Positions 60,700-64,000 of a stretch of DNA of 64,000 nucleotides are shown here, in pieces. Source of the DNA: a bacterium (GTDB lineage Bacteria > Acidobacteriota > Polarisedimenticolia > Polarisedimenticolales > Polarisedimenticolaceae); assembly GCA_024226515.1 (NCBI GenBank), contig JAAELQ010000281.1, forward strand, positions 1-64,000, in the 5' to 3' direction. Position numbers and translations under genes: made by a program. Under the pieces are notes generated by a model. It had not been told where the DNA came from. It saw nothing but the letters and a program-made list of their open reading frames with translations, and ran no database searches. How positions within the stretch are numbered: the first letter of the stretch is position 1; each line of letters begins with the position of its first letter.

Positions 60700-61878
60700 A
60701 TGGCTGCTACCCGCGTCTTCACCTCGATCGGACTGGTCAGCGCCCTGGGCGACACGTCCGCCGATCTGTTCGATCGGTTGCTCGACGGGCGCGTTCCGGA
60801 GGGGCGGCTCCCGGAGGACGACGGGGCGGAGTTCCCGCACATCGCGATCGAGGGCTTCAAGCCGCGCGACTACGTGAAGCGCAAGGGACTCAAGCACGTG
60901 TCGCGCGCGTCGCAGCTCGCGTGCGCAGCGGCGTCGCGCATCGCCGGCGGACTGGAGACGCTGCCCGCCGAGCGGGTCGGGGTCGTCTTCGGCTCCGCCT
61001 GGGCCAGCCTGGACAGCATCGTGCGCTTCGAGCGCGAGGCGCATGTCGAGGGGCTGCGCTTCGTCGATCCGATCCTGTTCACCGAGACCGTGGCCAACGT
61101 GCCCGCCGGTCAGGTGTCGATCTTCTTCAACTGGTCCGCGGTCAACGCGACCGTCTCCGCCGGGACCGCATCCGGCATCGAGGCCATCCGTCGGGCGATC
61201 GAGTTCCTCGACGAACAGCGCGCGGACGTCGTCGTCGCCGGCGGCGGCGACGAGCTGAACCGCCATCTGTTGCGGACCCTGCGGGCGGAGGGGCAGTCGG
61301 CCGCCGAGCTGCCGTGCGCGCCGCTGAGCGAGGGGGCCGCCGGAGCGGTAGGCAGCGAGGGCGCGTGTCTGCTGACCGTCGAGAGCGAGTCCCACGCGCG
61401 GTCCCGCGGCGCCGAGGTCCTGGGTCGGATTCGCGCCGTCGCGGGGCGGACGGTCTCCGCCGACCGCTCGCCGGCGGAGGCCGGAACCGAGATGCTGCGG
61501 GGTCTGCTGGACGACGCCGGACTGGCGGCCGCGGACGTCGACCTGCTCGTGCTGTCGATGAACGGAAGCCACGGGCGCGACGCGCTGGAGCTGGAGGTGC
61601 TGCGCCGTGTGTTCGGCGACTCCGTGCCCGCGACCGTCGCGCCGAAGGCGGTCAGCGGCGAGACCTGGGCCGCGTCGGCTCCGCTCGGTGTCGCTCTGGC
61701 CTACGAGGCGATGCGCCGTGGCTGCGTGCCGCGCCGTCCCGACTGGATGGAGCACGCGGCGCGCGCCTGGCCCGGTTTCGTCGACCGCACCGTGCAACGC
61801 GACGTGCGCAACGCGGTGATCGTCGACTGCTCGGATAACGGGCATCTCGCGGCGCTGGCGCTGGGGTCGGCGCAGTGA
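60700..61878 (+). CDS. Cys-less ketosynthase, chain-length-factor-like
   Basis: This 392-residue protein has the ketosynthase fold, but Thr156 stands at the nucleophile position (ATVSAGTASGIEA), and the later His-containing loops are changed (VLSMNGSHGRD for NAHGTGT). It therefore cannot act as a normal KS. It resembles chain-length factors (KS-beta) of type II polyketide and aryl polyene clusters, which pair with a KS to set chain length. The ATG at 60700 is six bases after the KS stop. Its stop overlaps the next GTG as GTGA. Confidence 0.88.
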   Translation: MAATRVFTSIGLVSALGDTSADLFDRLLDGRVPEGRLPEDDGAEFPHIAIEGFKPRDYVKRKGLKHVSRASQLACAAASRIAGGLETLPAERVGVVFGSAWASLDSIVRFEREAHVEGLRFVDPILFTETVANVPAGQVSIFFNWSAVNATVSAGTASGIEAIRRAIEFLDEQRADVVVAGGGDELNRHLLRTLRAEGQSAAELPCAPLSEGAAGAVGSEGACLLTVESESHARSRGAEVLGRIRAVAGRTVSADRSPAEAGTEMLRGLLDDAGLAAADVDLLVLSMNGSHGRDALELEVLRRVFGDSVPATVAPKAVSGETWAASAPLGVALAYEAMRRGCVPRRPDWMEHAARAWPGFVDRTVQRDVRNAVIVDCSDNGHLAALALGSAQ

Positions 61879-62318
61879 CGGCCCTGGGCACGCGCGAGAT
61901 CATGAAGCTGGTGCCGTGGCGCCAGCCGTTCCTGATGGTCGACCGCGTGGACGAGTGCACGCCGCACGAACGGATCGTGACGCGCAAGACCGTGAGCGCC
62001 GACGATCCGCTCGTGAGCCGCAGCGAGTGGTTTCCCTCCGTGCTGTTGATCGAGGCGATGAGCCAGTCGGCGGCGTTGCTGTTCCGCCTGAGCTACGGCG
62101 ACGAGGTGTCGACGGAGCGACCGCTGCTCGGCTTTCTCGCGGCGAACCTCGAGGGGACCGCTCCGGTCGGCTCCGAGATCACGTTCGAGGTTCGCTCGGT
62201 CAAGATGACGCGCAACGGCGGAGTGTTCGAGGGCCAGGCCAGCGTGAGCGACGAAACCGTGGCCACGGCGGAGCTGGCCTTCTCGTCCGCGCCTCCCGAC
62301 CCCGCGGGAGACGCCTGA
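61875..62318 (+). CDS. FabZ-like hotdog-fold protein without the catalytic His
   Basis: This 147-residue protein has the FabZ-like hotdog fold. The start (EIMKLVPWRQPFLMVDRV) and the helix WFPSVLLIEAMSQSAALLF are clear, with Glu60 at the place of the catalytic Glu. The His of GHFP, needed for dehydration, is replaced: the matching string is EWFP with Trp52, and about four residues are missing before the helix. It may be a dehydratase with another base, or a binding or thioesterase-like protein. It is coupled to its neighbours by GTGA and TGATG overlaps. Confidence 0.85.
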   Translation: MTALGTREIMKLVPWRQPFLMVDRVDECTPHERIVTRKTVSADDPLVSRSEWFPSVLLIEAMSQSAALLFRLSYGDEVSTERPLLGFLAANLEGTAPVGSEITFEVRSVKMTRNGGVFEGQASVSDETVATAELAFSSAPPDPAGDA

Positions 62319-63064
62319 TGCAGCTCGAGTTCAACGACGGGGTCGTCCTGGTCAGCGGTGGCAGCGGGGGCATCGGCTCGGCGATCGTTCGACTCCTCGC
62401 CGGCAGCGGGGTCTCGGTCGCGTTCACCTACAACCGCGATCGCGCGGGTGCCGAGGCGCTGGCGCAGAGCCTCGCAGGGCAGGCGAGGGTGGCGCCGTAC
62501 GCCTGGGGCAGCTCCGCTTTCGACGACGCGACCGAGCTGCTCGGCCGCGTCGCGCAAGAGCTGGGGCCGGTCTCGGCGCTGGTGCACGCGGCCGGCATCG
62601 CGCAGGAGAAGGCGTTCTTCTCGCTGGAGGAGGCCGAGGCCCGCGCGCTGATCGAGACCAACTTCGTCGCCGCGGCCGCGCTGTGCCGCGCCGCGATCAC
62701 ACCGATGATGAAGCAGGGCACGGGGCGCATCGTGCTCGTCGGATCCGTCTCCGGTAGTCGCGGCATCAAGGGACACACGGTCTACGCCGCGACCAAGGCC
62801 GCGCTCGAGGGCCTCGCGCGTCCGCTGGCGCAGGAGGCGGGCGCCTTCGGCGTGACCGTCAACTGCGTGGCGCCCGGCTTCATCGAGACGCCGATGATCG
62901 CCGACGCCCCCGAGGCGACCCGAAAACAATGGAAGCGCAGCATCCCGCTCGGTCGCCTCGGCGAACCTGCGGAGGTGGCCGGTCTCGTGGCCTATCTGCT
63001 CAGCCGTCAGGCCGCGTACGTGACCGGACAGACGTTCGGCATCGACGGCGGGATCTCGCTGTGA
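62318..63064 (+). CDS. 3-oxoacyl-ACP reductase (FabG-like SDR)
   Basis: This 248-residue SDR enzyme reduces beta-ketoacyl-ACP with NADPH. The cofactor motif is GGSGGIG (14-20), followed by NAAGI-like HAAGIAQ and the active-site Ser, Tyr and Lys in GSVSGSRGIKGHTVYAATKAA (cited in two parts: GSVSG and VYAATK). The C-terminal 'GQTFGIDGGISL' is typical. It is the ketoreductase of the type II cluster. The ATG shares one base with the upstream TGA, and the next gene starts as GTGA at 63061. Confidence 0.95.
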   Translation: MQLEFNDGVVLVSGGSGGIGSAIVRLLAGSGVSVAFTYNRDRAGAEALAQSLAGQARVAPYAWGSSAFDDATELLGRVAQELGPVSALVHAAGIAQEKAFFSLEEAEARALIETNFVAAAALCRAAITPMMKQGTGRIVLVGSVSGSRGIKGHTVYAATKAALEGLARPLAQEAGAFGVTVNCVAPGFIETPMIADAPEATRKQWKRSIPLGRLGEPAEVAGLVAYLLSRQAAYVTGQTFGIDGGISL

Positions 63065-64000
63065 GTGGGCGCCGCGTCGCGATCACGGGTCTCGGGGCGG
63101 TCACCGGATACGGTCGGGGTATCGAGGCGCTGTGGAACGGCCTCGACTCCGGCAGCAGCGCGGTGCGCGATCACGAGGCGATGTTCGGGTCGAAGAACTG
63201 GTTGCACTATCCGATGGCGGCGCTGCGTGACGACGTGAAGCAACTCGCCGCCGAGCTGCCCGGCCAGCACATCGTGCGGCACGAGCACCTCGAGCAGGAC
63301 CCCGATCTGGTGGCGATCGCCGATTGCGTTCAGCAGGCGCTGCAGGACGCACAGCTCCGGTACGATCATGACGACAACGACGTGGGGATCGTCGTGACGC
63401 ACGAGAGCCCCGGCCTGTCCGAACACCTGCAGGGCTTCTTCCGCTGGGGCGAGACGGCGCGTGCCTGGTGGCGCTCGCCGGTGCGCTTCGACCTGCCTGA
63501 GTTCCTCTATCAGCAGAAGAGCGACGGCGTCTACCGGCTGCACTCGTTTCTCTACATCCACTACCTGGCCGCGCTGTTCCAGCTGCACGGCTTCAGCATG
63601 TACAACAACAACGCCTGCTCGTCGGGAGCGTACGCGTTATCTGTGGCGGTCGATCGAGTGCGCTCGGGCGAGGTCTCCGCGATGGTCGTCGTCGGCGGCG
63701 ACGTGCCGGAGGACGGAACGAAATACCGCTGGTTTCGCGACCTCGGCCTGTACTCGCCCTCGGGCGAGTGCCGACCGTACCGTGCCGATCGCGACGGGTT
63801 GGTTCTCGGCTCCGGCGCCGCAGCGCTGGTCGTCGAGGATCTCGAGGCCGCCCGGGCGGCGGGAAAGACGATTCATGCCGAATGGCTCGGGGGTGGGTTC
63901 ACGTCCGAAGGCTGGAAGATCACCATGCCGGACGTCGTCAGTGGGCGCTACGCGACGGCTATCCGGCGCGCCCTCGAGACGGCTCGCATCGCGCCGGAAG
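63061..64000 (+). CDS. Beta-ketoacyl-ACP synthase (KS), truncated by the window
   Basis: Reading from the GTG at 63061 gives a continuous frame to the window edge (313 complete codons). It starts VSGRRVAITGLGAVTGYGRG and has the catalytic Cys186 in YNNNACSSGAYALS. LGLYSPSGECRPYRADRDGL then matches the FabF layout. The C-terminal His motifs are beyond the edge. It is a second complete-looking KS in the cluster, typical of aryl polyene clusters that use two KS enzymes plus a chain-length factor. The start overlaps the stop of the reductase gene. Confidence 0.93.
   Translation, partial: MSGRRVAITGLGAVTGYGRGIEALWNGLDSGSSAVRDHEAMFGSKNWLHYPMAALRDDVKQLAAELPGQHIVRHEHLEQDPDLVAIADCVQQALQDAQLRYDHDDNDVGIVVTHESPGLSEHLQGFFRWGETARAWWRSPVRFDLPEFLYQQKSDGVYRLHSFLYIHYLAALFQLHGFSMYNNNACSSGAYALSVAVDRVRSGEVSAMVVVGGDVPEDGTKYRWFRDLGLYSPSGECRPYRADRDGLVLGSGAAALVVEDLEAARAAGKTIHAEWLGGGFTSEGWKITMPDVVSGRYATAIRRALETARIAPE

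Noticed and set aside
59167-61845. A long open frame (892 codons) on the minus strand
   Set aside because: It lies antisense to the KS and chain-length-factor genes, has Arg/His/Asp-rich composition without motifs, and is explained by the high GC content.

Overview
This is a GC-rich, densely coded bacterial chromosome segment with no phage, transposase, rRNA, tRNA or CRISPR that I can see. Features of the gene content include a lipoprotein S9A peptidase, DUF1573 and TPR proteins, NHL and ELWxxDGT-type secreted repeat proteins, SufU used instead of SufE, an NtrY/NtrC pair and several secreted amidohydrolases. Together these suggest a Gram-negative heterotroph of the Acidobacteriota type. That placement is an inference from gene content only. 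GTG and TTG starts are common, and many neighbours overlap by 1-8 bases (ATGA, GTGA, TTGA).

Layout. 187-4269 (minus) is a compact five-gene block: a PP2C phosphatase, a TPR protein, and two paralogous HEAT-like 'NPRTP' proteins with a RodZ-like HTH membrane protein between them. 4322-10841 holds envelope and housekeeping genes: an M50 protease, a TrkA-type K+ channel, a TlpA-like thioredoxin, an M23 peptidase, a DUF1573 protein, a TPR protein, and a pair of small paralogous exported proteins. 10962-15372 (plus) is a tightly coupled trio of a solute-binding lipoprotein, an NtrY-like kinase and an NtrC-like activator. 15491-22761 carries secreted repeat proteins, one decayed ELWxxDGT-repeat pseudogene, a lipoprotein truncated haemoglobin, a sirtuin and a TPR membrane protein. 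22765-27188 holds two secreted amidohydrolase genes, 27291 a metallophosphoesterase.

28318-34364 (minus) is a complete SUF iron-sulfur operon, rrf2-sufB-sufC-sufD-sufS-sufU-sufT. Its last gene contains an in-frame TAG in the middle of an otherwise intact domain. A monothiol glutaredoxin/BolA pair lies nearby (41127-41726). Between these iron-sulfur genes sits a divergent four-gene operon (34527-41113): an S51/PepE-like protein, an enterochelin-esterase-like hydrolase, an ATP-grasp ligase and a 1081-residue exported protein. This is the best candidate for an undescribed pathway in the window, since it combines ligation, ester hydrolysis, peptidase-like cleavage and export.

41826-58600 returns to envelope and storage functions: a zinc metalloprotease, polyphosphate kinase with two equally spaced candidate start sites, 4-alpha-glucanotransferase, a TerB-like protein, arsenate reductase, GT87, an S9A peptidase, a TrmH-type methylase, an RluA-type protein without the catalytic Asp, MscS, and ArfB at 58603. 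A roughly 70-bp imperfect inverted repeat fills the convergent gap at 55770-56113.

59222 to the right edge is a type II fatty-acid/polyketide-like cluster: ACP, KS, Cys-less KS (chain-length-factor-like), FabZ-like protein without the catalytic His, ketoreductase and KS. Its order resembles aryl polyene clusters, and the window cuts it off.
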